Below, piece after piece: positions 34,639-47,219 of a stretch of DNA of 64,000 nt. The position numbers and the translations under genes are program-made. Location of the stretch: assembly GCF_028453695.1 (NCBI RefSeq), contig NC_135777.1, positions 13,443,714 through 13,507,713 on the forward strand. The letters run 5' to 3'. Under the pieces are notes generated by a model, which was given only the letters and a program-made list of their open reading frames with translations, was not told where the DNA came from and ran no database searches. The first letter of the stretch is position 1. Each line of letters starts with the position of its first letter. This DNA comes from Augochlora pura (Eukaryota; Arthropoda; Insecta; Hymenoptera; Halictidae).

Positions 34639-34668
34639 TAACCTGACCATCGAAAGGAGTATTCTAGG
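34639..34668 (+). repeat. Dispersed 30-bp direct repeat, copy 2
   Basis: The second copy of the 34079 sequence, 560 bp downstream, same orientation. Both lie at a switch from CpG-rich sequence. Confidence 0.85.
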
Positions 34669-35918
34669 GCACTGTACCCGGGGCTTAGAATAAACTCGGT
34701 TTACTTAAGCATGACGGGCATGCATATGAGCACGGGGCAAAGGAGAGCCGCCAAGCGCCATCTACCCTGTGGCCAGAAATAATTGTCATTCTACTTGAGC
34801 CCCGATCCGGGCCCGTGGACATCGAGCACATCGCCGCCAACCGCCGGCTCGCTTTTCCCTCGATTTCGTCGACCTTTGCCCCTTTCTCTAGCCGAGCCTC
34901 TGACCAGAGGTTCCCAAACTTCTACAGACCCCCTTTCCACGAAATAATTAGCACCAGCCTGGAAGTTTACTTGCCTTCGTCAAGCAAATTGCAGTTCCGA
35001 CGATCTACTAGAACCCAATAGCTTCGCGCTGATTAAGTTGTTCGGCCATTTTTAACGGCATCAGCCAAGACGGTCTATACAAATGGTAACCGAGCAGAAT
35101 TACATATGTCAGACAAACGGGGAGCACGGGATATAACTAACCAGCCAAAGTAGAATGCGACGTCCTTTGATTAGACAGACTTTACAAATTGCTTGGACGA
35201 TGCTTCAAAATGGTTCGCTTCCTCGCAACACGCACCAGTCACGCAAAATAAATGCTTCTGTTAGAATTTTATAACAATCTATACGCGTACTATCAAATAA
35301 AGCTATGCCACGGAAATGGGGTGCGCGAAGAAGAACTACACAACCCAATTAGGTGACATCCTTTGACGCGTTCGCTGTTTGCGATCGCTGGTTGCATCGA
35401 ACGAAAATCAAGCAACCGTTTATTCCGCTTTCCGGTACAGGTTCCTAAGCACGGCAATTTTCCACGTTAGAGTTTCATCACGACAATGCCTCGGAACCGT
35501 TTGTTTTACAGGAAGCACAAGCTCCGGCTTCCGGTACCTGTTGAAGGATCACCGCGACCGAGTTGCATTTCGAAAATGATTTCTACGCGGCGCAACGAGG
35601 GTATCCGAGCTGGTAAAGCTCCGTCCAATTAGAAACTAACGGGTCAGCATCGAGAGGCGGTCAAGTCGGATGCAAGAGCGACATTCCGGTCCCGAGCCCC
35701 TCTCGTAAAGCTTCGTAATTCGACCTGCGCCGTTTCTGCAGCAGCGGAATACTGCTTCGGCAATAAAACGACGCCGGCGATCGTTTACATTGCGTCCACG
35801 TCCCTTTCGTTTCGTTCTTTCGTAGAAGCTCCCGAAGACTTTTGTTCGCCGCACCGCACCGCGGCGTTTCTGCCGCTGGCCGTGCCCCGCAAGGATTACC
35901 TTGTTTCCGTTATTGCAC

Positions 35919-35972
35919 CGGCGGCGACCGGTAACGACCAGCGGCGACCGGCGGCGACCTGCGGCGACCGCC
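35919..35972. repeat. GGCGACC-type short tandem repeat
   Basis: Five or six imperfect copies of GCGGCGACC with small spacers. Confidence 0.85.
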
Positions 35973-36210
35973 GCAGTCGCGACGGGACCGAACCTCGTTC
36001 CGATTCTCTTCCAAGTTCCGAGTCCACTCTCGGACCAATGTCGGAGAGGATAGGATCCTGGTCTCGAACATTCTCTTGGTCTACTGACGCTTTTAAGCCC
36101 TGAACGATCTTCACGGAGTCCCCGAGATTGCTCGAAACTTTTAAACCGGCAATCACCCCGCTCTCTCTCTCTCCCTCTCTCTGGATTACATGTTAGTAAT
36201 ATTATTAGAT

Positions 36211-37110
36211 CGGCTCGTAAACCGTCGAGTCTCATTCATCGTCATACTAAACATTTTCATAGCACCAACACTTTTAAAATTTTATATGACGCTTCGGTTT
36301 TATCACATCTGGGAGTATCATTCGGTGACAGCTTCGGGTAACCCTTCAATTCTCCATCGGGCGAGTTCCACGCAAGTTTCGTATAGGAGAAACCTTCCCT
36401 AAGACTATCTATCGCGTAATTATAGTCGTAACTTAAGAACTCTAAATATTTTAACTTCGCAGGTACGTTGATTAATAGCTGATTTTATTTTTCTTCAGAA
36501 AATTATTAGTAATCGACCTCCAGGCTCACTGCAGTGTAATACGTAGAACAGTAGAATACCTAAAAATTTACATAAATTTCCAATTTTTGAAACTGTTCTT
36601 GGTTAGAACAAATTTTTCACAGCATGAATACTCGGATCTGAACTCTTGCAATTATTGTATCATACTTTGTTTACTTCTTCACTACCTACATTGCCTTTCC
36701 ACTATTTTTCTGCAATATCTGTTTCTTTAATTTGTATCACGCACCTTTGCTTACCTTACATATTTATAATCATACCTGTAAAGGAGAAACTTTTTCCCAC
36801 CAATTAGAAAATTAATTTAGATTTGGAACAGGGCAGCGTTGTCATTGTAATTTAATTTAAAGTACCTATTACAGTAAATTGCAGCCCATTATAATAAATT
36901 GTACATATTAAACGCGCGAACCGTGCACGATTTCGTATCGAGTCGGACACGACGTCATATTTCGAAAGCGTCGCTAATTATTACAACAATATTTTTCGTA
37001 TTACGCGTAATACAAATTGTAATTATATCATAATTATAGTTGCGCGTCGCTACAATTCGTATTAATTCTGTATACTTTGATTGCGTATAACCGACGGAAT
37101 TAGTACCGGC
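36211..37110. other. AT-rich block, nothing recognised
   Basis: AT-rich and, at 36640-36790, pyrimidine-rich on the plus strand. It resembles a LINE 3' untranslated region in composition, but no tail or ORF is present. Frames are under 75 codons. Confidence 0.5.
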
Positions 37111-38050
37111 GAGCCGACATGGAATTGCGGATATGACCGAGTGGAGCAAAATCGGGGAAATAGCAGGGGGCCATCAAGGGTTGATGCTGAGCAACTTCGG
37201 CCGCTGTAAAAGTGAACGAATTGGTCATTCGCGGATCCGCGGTGGCTTCTGGTTCAATTAAACGGGAATCTCTGCATCAACGGCAACGGTTCCCGAAGAA
37301 TAATCCTTGGCTCGAGCCAAGGGTGATTTCACACGGTTCCGCAACAACATCTTGCAGCAATATCGCCCTCGGTGGATACCCGCGCGTCCTCCCCGGCGCC
37401 CTCGCAGCCCCGGTCTGGAGGAACAGCGGGCATACAGATCCGTATCGTATCGTGGCGCGGCAGGTAACTAGATTACGCGATCCCACTTTCGCGCCGCGCA
37501 AATTGCCGCTATATACTATTCCGATTCGAGGCCCCGCGCACAGCGTACAAGCTGGAATAGGAGACTAATCTGGCCTCGGCTGGACACGACCAATCTGTTT
37601 CGTCTAATCGCGCTTGAAGTCCATTAGAAGCGCCCGCGCGAGCTGCGTACCTATCGATGAAAATGATCTCCGGCTGCGAATAATCATCCTTGTGCCACAA
37701 ACTCTTTTACCCGTCTCCCCTCGTTCTCCGTCTATATGTATACCGGAGCGGCGCGCGTTCTGGCTGCGCGCGATTAATCGAACGAGCTCTCTCGCTGTGT
37801 GCCCGTCAATAATTAACGGTAATGACAATAACGCCCGGGATAATAAACAAACAGAGGCGGATAATGAACGCGCGAGCGCGACCCGAGCCTGTCCCTCCTT
37901 TTAGGCGCGGCGGGGTCGCACGATCATCGCTGTTTTCAGCATCCAGGTGCACCTGCGACCGGCTGCGGGTCTCGATGATTTTGATCGAGGAAGATGGGCT
38001 TTGGTTCAGCCTCTTATCAATCCTTCCTGTACCAAGATTTCACTCTTAGG
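37111..38050. other. CpG-rich block, no gene recognised
   Basis: Frames of 118 codons (37212-37568 plus) and 96 codons (37614-37904 plus) show no motif. Confidence 0.55.
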
Positions 38051-38740
38051 AAAATGAACAGTATATCCTGATTTTGGAATATGTTCATAAAATTAAACAT
38101 GTATTTGTTTCTTTATTTATTTATCGGAAAATCTGTTGGCAGAATGTAAAGCGTAAATCATGAACATAGTATATGATCATTGATGCAGTAACTTGACCGG
38201 AGAGTATAGAATAACGATTGACGAAAAATACACATATGTATAACGAGTACTTAATAGAGTGATAGGTGACTGTCTAAATAGATTGATTAATGCGTGGAGC
38301 TTATGTACGTTAATGATCATTCGATTAACTTTTGTATGGGAACTGTGCTGTGTTGCTCAATATTAGAAAAAATCGATTGAAGACCAGGAGTATCTATAAA
38401 AACATTTTCTAAAATATTGGGTCAGTCTACATTACCATCGATCCCTTTGTGAACAAAGGAAACGCGATAACATTACCTTTCGTATTTTGAAGTGTTAAGA
38501 CCAATAAACTTTAAAACAGATTAGACAATTTAATCTAAACTGAAGCTTGCTCTATATTTGTCTTACTGCATGATTAGGTGTGAACTTGGACTTTAAGTAT
38601 ATAATTATTAAAATACAAATCAGTGAAAACCTTGAAGAATGTGAAGACGTCGCATCATTTTCCCCGTTAGAACTATTTAGTAGAGCAATAAATTCCTGTT
38701 AAAAGCTAATTTCTATTTCGTACAAAGATTCTCATGGTCG
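38051..38740. other. AT-rich block, nothing recognised
   Basis: AT-rich with no open frame of useful length and no transposon ends found. Confidence 0.6.
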
Positions 38741-39840
38741 CATTTGCTTCTAATCATCACCACCGTTCCTACGACGTCCTTGTATCCGTCGTTTGCTCCA
38801 TCCTACGATTTCGTACTCGAAACAAATGCGTTAAACGGCAAGCAAGCGAAGGGGTTGAAATCTCGCCGGAGGAGAGCGACCGATGAGCGATGGGTTTTTA
38901 AGGTTAAATTTGCGAGACAGACGATGGAGACCCCATCGATCGCTGGCGGAGGTCGCGGGCGGCGAGCGTGGGCGCGCGCAAAGTGCAAATCGTCCGATAA
39001 GATCGCCGACAACCATGAACTCCCCCTTCCGGTTACCTGTCCCGGCCGGACCGATAAGATATCGGTCTTAGATAATTCTCTCATCGCTGGATCGGCATTC
39101 CTCGGCGGTTCTCGGTTTCCCGGCGTAGCGGTTCTCCTTCTCAGGGCCGTGTAGTCGCGTGGGCGGACTGGACATCCGCGCGCGAACCAGGCGCCACCGG
39201 TCGCGCATATCTCTTCCATTCCCAATACCGAATTCGCTAGCAATCCGAACGCCGGATCCAGAATAGTATCAAGGTCCCCGGCCTCGGCTTTGTCCACGAT
39301 TTTCCTCCTCGTCCAACCTCTTTGCGGACACGCGGACTTGTTTTCCTCCTCGCTCGGATAGCGCTGCGACAATTCTCCGCGCTGAATCTCTCTCGATTCC
39401 CATCACCCACGTCGAGCTCCTTTCGCCGTGTTGTGGCTTCGACGCATTCTCCATCCGGTGTTCGATTACACGGCCGTTATCAATTGCCATTGTTTATATA
39501 ACAGTCTCCATTGTCTATTAGGAGGATCACCGGCGGCGAGGCTGATTCAGAGGTGACACACACACCGGCCGACCGATAAAGATTGTTAGAAGGCCTGTTT
39601 CCCAAGCGGCGCCTGTCGATTCACGCATTCCTCCCGACTTCCGTTTGCTCTCCGCGAAACCAACAGTTTCCGAGGCTGTCTACCAATCGGCGCAGCCCGT
39701 TTATGGGCTTACGGCTGTTTCATTTAAATTCGAACCTCGGGCTCGCCGGCTGTGACTATTTTCGTAGACAACGCTCGGGACGCAATTACTTCTTTTTCCT
39801 TGCGTTAGCAACGGCGCTTCCGATCATGCCGTTTATTTGA
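38741..39840. other. CpG-rich block, no gene recognised
   Basis: A minus frame of 189 codons (38803-39372) and a plus frame of 136 codons (38744-39154) overlap each other, and neither has a motif. Confidence 0.5.
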
Positions 39841-39933
39841 TTTTTTAAAGACGTTCTTCTTCGAGATACCTCGGTCCATTTGTCTGCGAGACTTTCTACT
39901 TAACATGCATAAATCTCTTTGTTACCTTGAAAA

Positions 39934-40297
39934 TTGGTCAACAGTTTTTCGCGATTGGACCATAGCTACGATAATTTATTAATGTCCTCGGCGAACTTAC
40001 GTTCTCTGGAAACCAGCAGGATCATTGCTGACGTATGTTTTATATATAAAGTTGTACATGGTATGACCAATAATCCTAACGTCACTCAGCTTGATAACTT
40101 CACTGCTAGATCAACAGAGCACTTCAAACCCTCATTTTGGTCACTCAGATTTAGTGCGATTGATTCTTTACACAAAAAGATAAACTGTTCACCTAATCTG
40201 TTGATTGGCTCATTCTCTTTTTATTCTGCTCTGCAAAATACGTATTTACCTGTATGTATAAATCAATAAAATGAATGAAATGAAAATAAATAAATAG
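39934..40297 (+). pseudogene. 5'-truncated LINE: end of reverse transcriptase ORF plus A-rich tail
   Basis: The frame ends at 40269 and contains the stretch LRSLETSRIIADVCFIYKVVHG, then a run ending in PNVTQLDNF and a TARSTEHF-like segment. This order (R-R-x-x-A-D-x-x-F-x-Y-K-x-x-x-G, then P-x-x-x-x-x-I-x-F) is a familiar one from the C-terminal end of reverse transcriptases in CR1/Jockey-like LINEs. After the stop come AATAAA at 40265-40270 and a tail of ATGAA/AATA units to about 40297. The RT catalytic domain itself is missing. The piece may extend left to about 39840. The frame shown has no internal stop, so the insertion may be fairly recent. Confidence 0.65.
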
Positions 40298-40790
40298 GAT
40301 TATTATGAATGAGAATCGTTACTGCAACAGAGTACATTTATCTGGTTAGCGAGTTGTAATCTGTACGTTTTTGTTTGTTACCCTTTACATTATTCTCTTA
40401 TATAAAACACTATGTTCATTAATAAATCAAAGAAAATCAAATACTTTTCAACAATAAACCGTGGTACAATTTCCACAAGCAGAAACGAAGCAGTTCATAA
40501 CGGTAATTCGTCTTGATTACACAATCATCGTTACAAGACGATCACGACAAGGGAAAAAAGGCAATATGTCGTTCGCTCGGAGACTAGCGTGACCATAATC
40601 CGACTTCAAATCTTATCTTTGTACAATAATCATTTCAAGATTCGTTACTTTATTAGCTGTCTCGTGACTATATTCTTGTATGAATTACTTCCCGCAGAAT
40701 AACTTTTGCTAACGTGACCTTGCATGCTCATTTCATACCTAAATTAAATCAAGAACGTGTTCATCCGACGCAATCGGGTAGATTGATAGG
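40298..40790. other. AT-rich block, nothing recognised
   Basis: AT-rich DNA after the LINE tail. No frame or element end is recognised. Confidence 0.55.
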
Positions 40791-40827
40791 AAGAGAGAGA
40801 GAGAGAGGGAAAGAGAGAGAGAGAAAG
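40791..40827. repeat. (GA)n microsatellite
   Basis: A GA run with GGGAAA interruptions. Confidence 0.93.
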
Positions 40828-42145
40828 AATGAACTCGTAAACGTCCCAACATAGTCGCATGGAGTTCCAGAGACCGCGGGAGCAAACTCTGAAGGGCAGA
40901 GTCGAGCAGAAAGAACGCAATCGAGACGTGAATTGTGTGGGGGGCGATAGTCTCGCGGGTCACTTTGGATATTCCAGTCTGGCCAGGTGAACGGAAGCGG
41001 AACGTCTTGTGACCGGAGGGCCCGGGATTCCTTTGTCGTTGAAAAACTCGGGGGAATCGATTAAGCGTCGGACGAATCGGTGCTGTGAAATCCGTGAAAG
41101 GAAACAATCTCGCAGTTTCTATTTTCCTGGGGCTGACGCGGCGCCTCGCCTCGCCTCGCCGCGATGGGCCGTTCCTCGCCCGTTTATTCCCGTTTATTCC
41201 CGTTGCGCGTTGGTTCGAAAGCCTGCGCTTCTCTCCCTGTCCTTCTCTCACCTCCGTATCTGGTCCCTTTGTTGTCCTTTTCCATGGCGCTTATGCGGCT
41301 GCCTTCGAGCTTTGTTCCTCCGCAAGCTCAAAGGTCGATTCTTTCGCTCGGAGGCACTCGGATAGATAGATATACGCCTCCGGGCCGGTATATGCCAGCA
41401 TCGCGATTAAGGCACGTATACGTCGGGCATCCCCCGGGATTCCCCGTGACCGGGGAATGGATAAATAATGGCTTCCATCGTCGGAGCGGCGTGGTTTCGG
41501 GTCCGAGTATGCCGGCGAGCGAGCTAGCGCGGGACGTCACGATATCTGGTCTCGGCGTGGCCAGCCTAAGTACACGGAGCTTTCCCGTGATGGTTGCCTT
41601 GCTCGAAAGCGGTCGGGAAGACCTTTCGTCCCCGCAACGTGTCCCGAAACTCGGGAACTCGGGAACCTCAGGGCGTGCAGCCCCGCCTAACGAGAATCCC
41701 CGAAGAGAACAAACGACACCGTGATTTTCTCTTGTTGTCTCTCGCCTCGCCTCGCTTCGCCTCGTCTCGCCTCGTCTCGCCTCGACTCGACTCCGCCACG
41801 GCTCGGTCGCCTCTCGCGCGAGAAAGGATAAATCTCTTTGGTTTCCAGTTGCTCTCTCCGTGTGTTTCTGTTGTTGCCAACGGTCTCCGTTGTTTGCCTC
41901 GTCTCGCTCCGTCCCGCCCCAACTCGCGGTTCAACCGAGTAAAAAGTCATTCGGTCCGAGCTTTCCGGCTCGATCGTGTCCGCCGTCTCGCCAAACTGTT
42001 CTTCCTTTTATCCGTTCACGTGTCCAGCGGCGGAATCGCGCGCTGCCTTCCGCCGAGATAACAACCAAGCTCCAGAATAAAAATGGGATGAGACGCTGGA
42101 CCCGGAAACTCGTAGAATTCAATACCAATCGCTGTATATTATTCC
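40828..42145. other. CpG-rich block with CTCGC motifs, no gene recognised
   Basis: CTCGC pentamer runs lie at 41143-41160 and 41741-41794, and CCCGTTTATT is repeated at 41188-41207. A plus frame of 186 codons (41164-41724) and a minus frame of 170 codons (40739-41251) are unrecognised; the second crosses the GA run. Confidence 0.5.
41741..41794. repeat. CTCGC/CTCGT imperfect pentamer array
   Basis: About ten imperfect copies of a CGCCT/CGTCT pentamer. Confidence 0.85.
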
Positions 42146-42220
42146 CCTTCTCTCCCATCCTCCCATCCTCCCCCTCCCTCCTCTCTCTCTCTCTCTCTTT
42201 CTCTCTGTTTCTCTGTTTCC
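42146..42220. repeat. Pyrimidine tract with (CT)n core
   Basis: A continuous pyrimidine-rich tract on the plus strand, with CTCTCT at 42181-42198 as its core. Confidence 0.88.
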
Positions 42221-44100
42221 CTATTCATCGGTCTTCGTCCAACATCAATCGATAATGTATTTGGTAGAGATCGATAAAATCCGGCACTCGGTCTCTCGCT
42301 TCGAACAATGCATACGCCTGACGAACTACCGACAACCGCGTCATTTAATTAAGCGACGCAAAGTTTTCGCATCCGCTGTAATCAGGCTTTTTAATTGGAC
42401 CCGCGACTCGATGCAGCCGACGCGATCGATCCCCGTTGCTCTTTGATATCTTGTTGCGTGGATTCTCGCGGCAGACCCACCGCCATGATCGGCGACAAAC
42501 GAGGAACTCGGTTTGCCGTGGTGCCCCGCTGAGAGGATCTGAAAAGGTGCTCGCCTCGGTGGCCTACGATCGAAAGATAGCCGAAATGAATCGATCCGCG
42601 CCATTGGGACGCGACACCTTCTTTTATTTAACTCCTTGCGCTATAATATCGTGCCGGGCTAAATATGGATGTCATTCGCTTCTTTTAAAACGAAATAGAA
42701 TTATAATTCTCTGGCTGCCATGTTTACTATTGCAATTATGCGCATACTATTGTAAGATGACCGAAGCGAACGAAATCTTTCAAAATAAGAGATACTGTTT
42801 CGCGACGATCTTTATTTGGTGATGATTCATAATCGACTGGTGGCTTTTGTTTCGTATTCGTTAAATTTGAATCCATATTACGTACTTTAAATAAAATTTA
42901 TCTTGTCGCGGACAAGGTAGTATCAAGGTATTTTGCGTGCATAATAAATATAATTTATACAACACAGCTAGAATTTTATTGACAAGGTGGAATTGCTAAT
43001 TGCCGGTAGACATGTTTAATAGTTTCCTCCGTGAATCATTCTATAATATCGGTGTCCTAACATGAGTTAAGTACCAGATATCACCTTATGATTTCTGGCA
43101 ACGGATGCCGTTCTCGAGGCACAAGAAAATAATCACCAAGAGGCAATATTATTCGAGAAAGCTCGTAATATATAGGACCACTGAAACGACTAACGAATTT
43201 GCACTAGACCACGGGACTGTGACGATTACTGTGCTCGTAAAGTCGCCTACAATAGATTTATACCTTCGAAAAGGTATTAGAAAGCTCAGGAGTTGGCAAA
43301 GTTTGAGTAAGCGCAACACGTAATTTGCATAAAGCAATAGGAAACGATCACCCTCGGTGCTCCATGGTTCTGTTATTATATTAACACGTTGCAGAAATGA
43401 TAATAGCGCTAATAACAATAATAGTAAATTCGCATGGGCGCGAGCGTCGCGGAGTTTCGTAGCAGGAGAGGGAAAAGAGAGCGGCTAGAGGGAAAGAGAG
43501 TAGGAGAGAGGGGCGGAGAGAGATGGAGAGAGCGAGGGCATCGTGTCCGACGTGGCACGACGATCGCAATAATGCCAGGACACGCTCGATCGAGCCTCTC
43601 GCATCGGGTGGGGTCCATCGCGCTTTATGGAGCCAGACCCGGCCTCGTGTACGTGCGTAATACAGGCTCGTAGAGGAGACCGGGTATTTACTAAATTACG
43701 TCCGGTGCAGCGGCGCGGGCTACCGTCGCTGCATAAGACAGAGTCCTCTGTGCACGTCGCGGGGCATCGGGCCCGTTCTCGCACGACGTCGAAATTCCTC
43801 GGTGTTCCGCTCGAACGACTCCGACAGTCCCTGGGATCTCGCGAGACGATTGGCCGAGCTTCCGTGTAAAGAGAGCTCGGCCCCTCCGAAACTATACTTC
43901 GCTATCGGGCCACGCTATCTCCCCCTCCGACCCCCTCGATCCACCGAGATACGACATGCGACCTAGACTTGTTCCTCATCGTCTCTAATCTTGCAGTCTT
44001 CTAAATCGACGGTACGTCGAATTTTATTAGATAAGTAAATTGCGAACTTTATGTACCGGCGACGACAGTATGTTGACGAAACAAATATCACTGACAGTAT
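42221..44100. other. Mixed block, no gene recognised
   Basis: CpG-rich to 42640, AT-rich to 43430, then CpG- and purine-rich to 43960. A TTAACACGTTGC end-like sequence at 43381 has no partner. A plus frame of 128 codons (42436-42822) has no motif. Confidence 0.5.
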
Positions 44101-44104
44101 TAGA

Positions 44105-44310
44105 AAGAACTTTAAATTAAATTAAATTTATTTAACTTTAATGTATTTTATTAATTTATTTTTTAATATATATACATATATAAATATATATATTGAGGTA
44201 TATAATTAATTTAATTTATTCCATTTATTCAATTTACTTAATCCATTTGATTTATTCAAATTATTGAATGTATATGATTCATTAAATTTATTTATTTAAT
44301 TTATTTACAC
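44105..44310. repeat. AT-rich low-complexity region
   Basis: Mainly TTTA/AAATT units with a central (TA)n-like run at 44165-44195. It is noncoding. Confidence 0.9.
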
Positions 44311-46124
44311 GTACGGATAAATACCCATGTTTGGAGTCTAGTAATATTGGCTGCAAATACGTCAATTATGTTAATGTTATGTTAATGAATGTGTATGTCC
44401 TGTAAAACGGGTCAGTCGAACTAAATCGCGATTAGTACTGTGAGTTTCCAAAGGACAAGGTTGACCTGGCGCAACTATGTGGAGTATTAAAGTTTACAAG
44501 CTAATTGACGCCCGAATCGTTTGCCACACCATGCATAAATTTGTATATAAAACATAGATCCACGATAAATCTTCTGTACACAATAGAAAGTTAAGTGAAA
44601 AATTGTAATTATCAAAATGATAAATGGAAAAAGGACTTCCTGTTTCTTGTAATCGATGCATACCATTTTTATCCTCTGATCCGTTCGGTTTCAAGGATCT
44701 TCGGATTGAGCAATTCCACCAATAGCACTTAGAAAATTTAGTGCAGTTCGAACGCTCGCCGACGCTGCGTGGAAAGGCAGTCACCGGGTGTCGGGTATTT
44801 TCAAACAAAGCGAAACAATCCGGATCGATGCGCATCAGCGTTCTATCGCATGTCTATCACTTTATTCGAACGCGATCGCGCATTCTATCGGTCGCGTCGT
44901 AACAAAATTCGCATCGCGGGTCGTTTACGGGGGCGATTGTGTTTCATGCGGCGTCGCTGTTCGTTATTATAGAGCAACATCTATCTCGCCGCTGCCTCTC
45001 CAGGAGTGGTTCGTAATCGTATTGTATCGACGGTACGTGAGACGGTATCAAACGGATTCTGCTAATACCAATGACACGCTTTGATACCGCAGCGCGATAC
45101 TCACGAATCGATACATATTGGTTAATGAGTACGTCATTGAATCGGTCGCCGGTGTCCTATGAATCATAGTTATACCGGGGCTCGGCTCGGTGCAGATGGG
45201 AAGGATGCACAGAGCCCGGAGTGCATCCAGGTGCGCGCGGGCACAGCGGATTTTCCTGCTCGCCGGAAGAAAGCCCATTTATCGCGTCGCGATAAATTCT
45301 GGGGATTGGTCAGCGGCTCCCGGCCGCTTTGGCCAATATCTTGGCGGGTTTACGACAACTTTACGACAAGTAATAAACTCATAAAGCCCCGTAGATTTCG
45401 CGGACACGAGCAGATTTCTAACGCGGCCGGCGTGCGGCGAATACAGTGCCCGCGTTAGCTTTTATAATGTGCCACCGGTATCAAGAGTTAAATCGGTGCA
45501 ACACCTGCCGCCTTCTTAACAGAGTCACGGCCGTCGCTCGCACGTTCGCCGCTCTGCTTTGCCGGCTTTTATTTTTCCACGGCTGTCCCCGATAAGCCGC
45601 TAACAGAGACACGCGTTTCATTGTCGCCGATCGCGTTTCGTGGAAGAGGAAGGAACGCATCCGCGCGGATTGTGGGTGGCACCCGTGGCGTGGGTGCGTT
45701 CGTCGATTCCAACCTCGTTGCTCAGCCACGATGATCTCAGGGCCGATCGGCGTGCCGCTACATCCGGCAAGTGTCGTCGATCGTTCTGCACAGCTTGCTT
45801 TTGTGTCGCTCGATCGCCGTCGAGAGCGGCGGTAGCCTTTCTCCGACTACGAATTCACCATGAAACCTCCCTCGCCGCTGTCTCATTTGAATCGAAACTG
45901 GAATTCGCCCGATGCCGGACACTGGCATTCCTCTACTACTTGATAACCAGTCGACTTCGTGCGGCCGTCTCGCATGACTAAAATCCTCGTTTGTCAATCT
46001 TCTTAAGATCGAGCAGTTAGAGATGACTAACTGGTCAGCTTTTACCTTTCGCGCACGAATGTTGACATAGTGACGGTGTCTGAACTGTATGATTTATTCC
46101 AAAAGATACAGCCATACGATTTGA
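44311..46124. other. Mixed to CpG-rich block, no gene recognised
   Basis: AT-rich to 44760, CpG-rich to 45960. Frames up to 113 codons (44494-44835 minus, 45640-45981 plus) are unrecognised. Confidence 0.5.
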
Positions 46125-46128
46125 TTAA

Positions 46129-46448
46129 CAGGTTGAATGCCAAGGGGGTCACCGGTGACCGGCACCTAACTTGGCTGTGACGCCATGGGGGCCACCGGTG
46201 ACCGACGTGCTCTGATTGAAAAAAACATAAGAAAGTTAGACAAAAGACAACACTTATAATTTCTTATTATTATCATCGTTGATGTAATGGTGTGAAGAAA
46301 TGGATGCAGTATAAAACATTTGAAACATGTTTATACGTTGTAAATTATCTATTATATATCATATTTCAACATTATATGTATCACTAAATGGAAATTTCAT
46401 CGTGGCGCCACGGACAATCCCGGTAAAATTGGCGTGGCATTCAACCTG
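46129..46448. mobile_element. piggyBac-type MITE with 14-bp perfect ends, 320 bp
   Basis: TTAA lies at 46125-46128 and 46449-46452. The first 14 bases, CAGGTTGAATGCCA, are an exact inverted match of the last 14. Just inside the left end a near-palindrome (CACCGGTGACC) occurs twice, at about 46149 and 46193. The interior is AT-rich and noncoding. Perfect ends and intact duplications suggest it is the youngest of the TTAA elements here. Confidence 0.9.
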
Positions 46449-46452
46449 TTAA

Positions 46453-47168
46453 ACACGTAACAAAAGAATACATAACGGAGAAATAAAGAATCTTTTTTAC
46501 AATATTCCGTACCAATCGCCGGCAGCTAAAAGAAACTACATAAATAGATTATAATCGACCTCAAATGATTATTGCAAAAGTATTAATCGTTTTAATGAAT
46601 CGATAATCTCATTGATGTAATCTTTATTAAGCTTGACTAGAGTAAATAACTTCAATTTTGTTCATCTTGTAATTACTTTTTATTTTTCTCTCATTTTTAT
46701 ACAAAATTACTCATTCGTCCGATGTAAAAAGCCTTTGTGTGTAAAACAAGTAAATAAAGTGATCAAGATGTACCGCACATTTTCTCCCTTTTTCAAGTTC
46801 TTGCTATGTTTAAATATTCTTGTCCACAAAGGATTAAAATGTTGTGCAGTTTGCTTAATAAAATTTCAAACGTTTTGAAATTTTATTGCAATCAACATGA
46901 ATATATATATACGATCCATTCGCAATCCCCAAAGTGAATGAACCGGTCCTACTTCGGAATTGGGTCAAGTTCCGATTTTCCGTAAACAGTCATGAATTAA
47001 CAGCAGAAGCTAATTAGACGAGCTAGTCACGGCTAATAGACAATTAATAAAGCAGGCGTCGTTAAACGAACCCAGCTGTTGCCCGATCAGCTGCAGAATT
47101 TTCCAAATCCCGCGGTCTCCGGCAATGCACCGGTCAGCAAACCGAAAACCGGGTACTAAGAATGCGCC
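46453..47168. other. AT-rich block, no gene recognised
   Basis: AT-rich. An 81-codon plus frame (46633-46878) is hydrophobic and Lys-rich, as often seen in AT-rich noncoding DNA; it has no motif I recognise. Confidence 0.5.
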
Positions 47169-47173
47169 AGAGG

Positions 47174-47216
<43 letters not shown>
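47169..47216. repeat. (GA)n microsatellite, 48 bp
   Basis: A GA run with two early interruptions, otherwise pure. Confidence 0.95.

Positions 47217-47219
<3 letters not shown>

Larger units (their letters stand above)
34456..36210. other. Mixed to CpG-rich block, no gene recognised
   Basis: CpG-rich to 34900, mixed to 35400, CpG-rich after. A minus frame of 199 codons (35636-36235) crosses the short tandem repeat at 35919-35972 and the CT run at 36161-36182, so it is judged chance. Confidence 0.5.

Noticed and set aside
35636..36235. 199-codon minus-strand frame
   Set aside because: Crosses a short tandem repeat and a CT tract; no domain.
43381..43396. Solitary TTAACACGTTGC, similar to the end of the 1856 element
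   Set aside because: No right end within a reasonable distance on either side.
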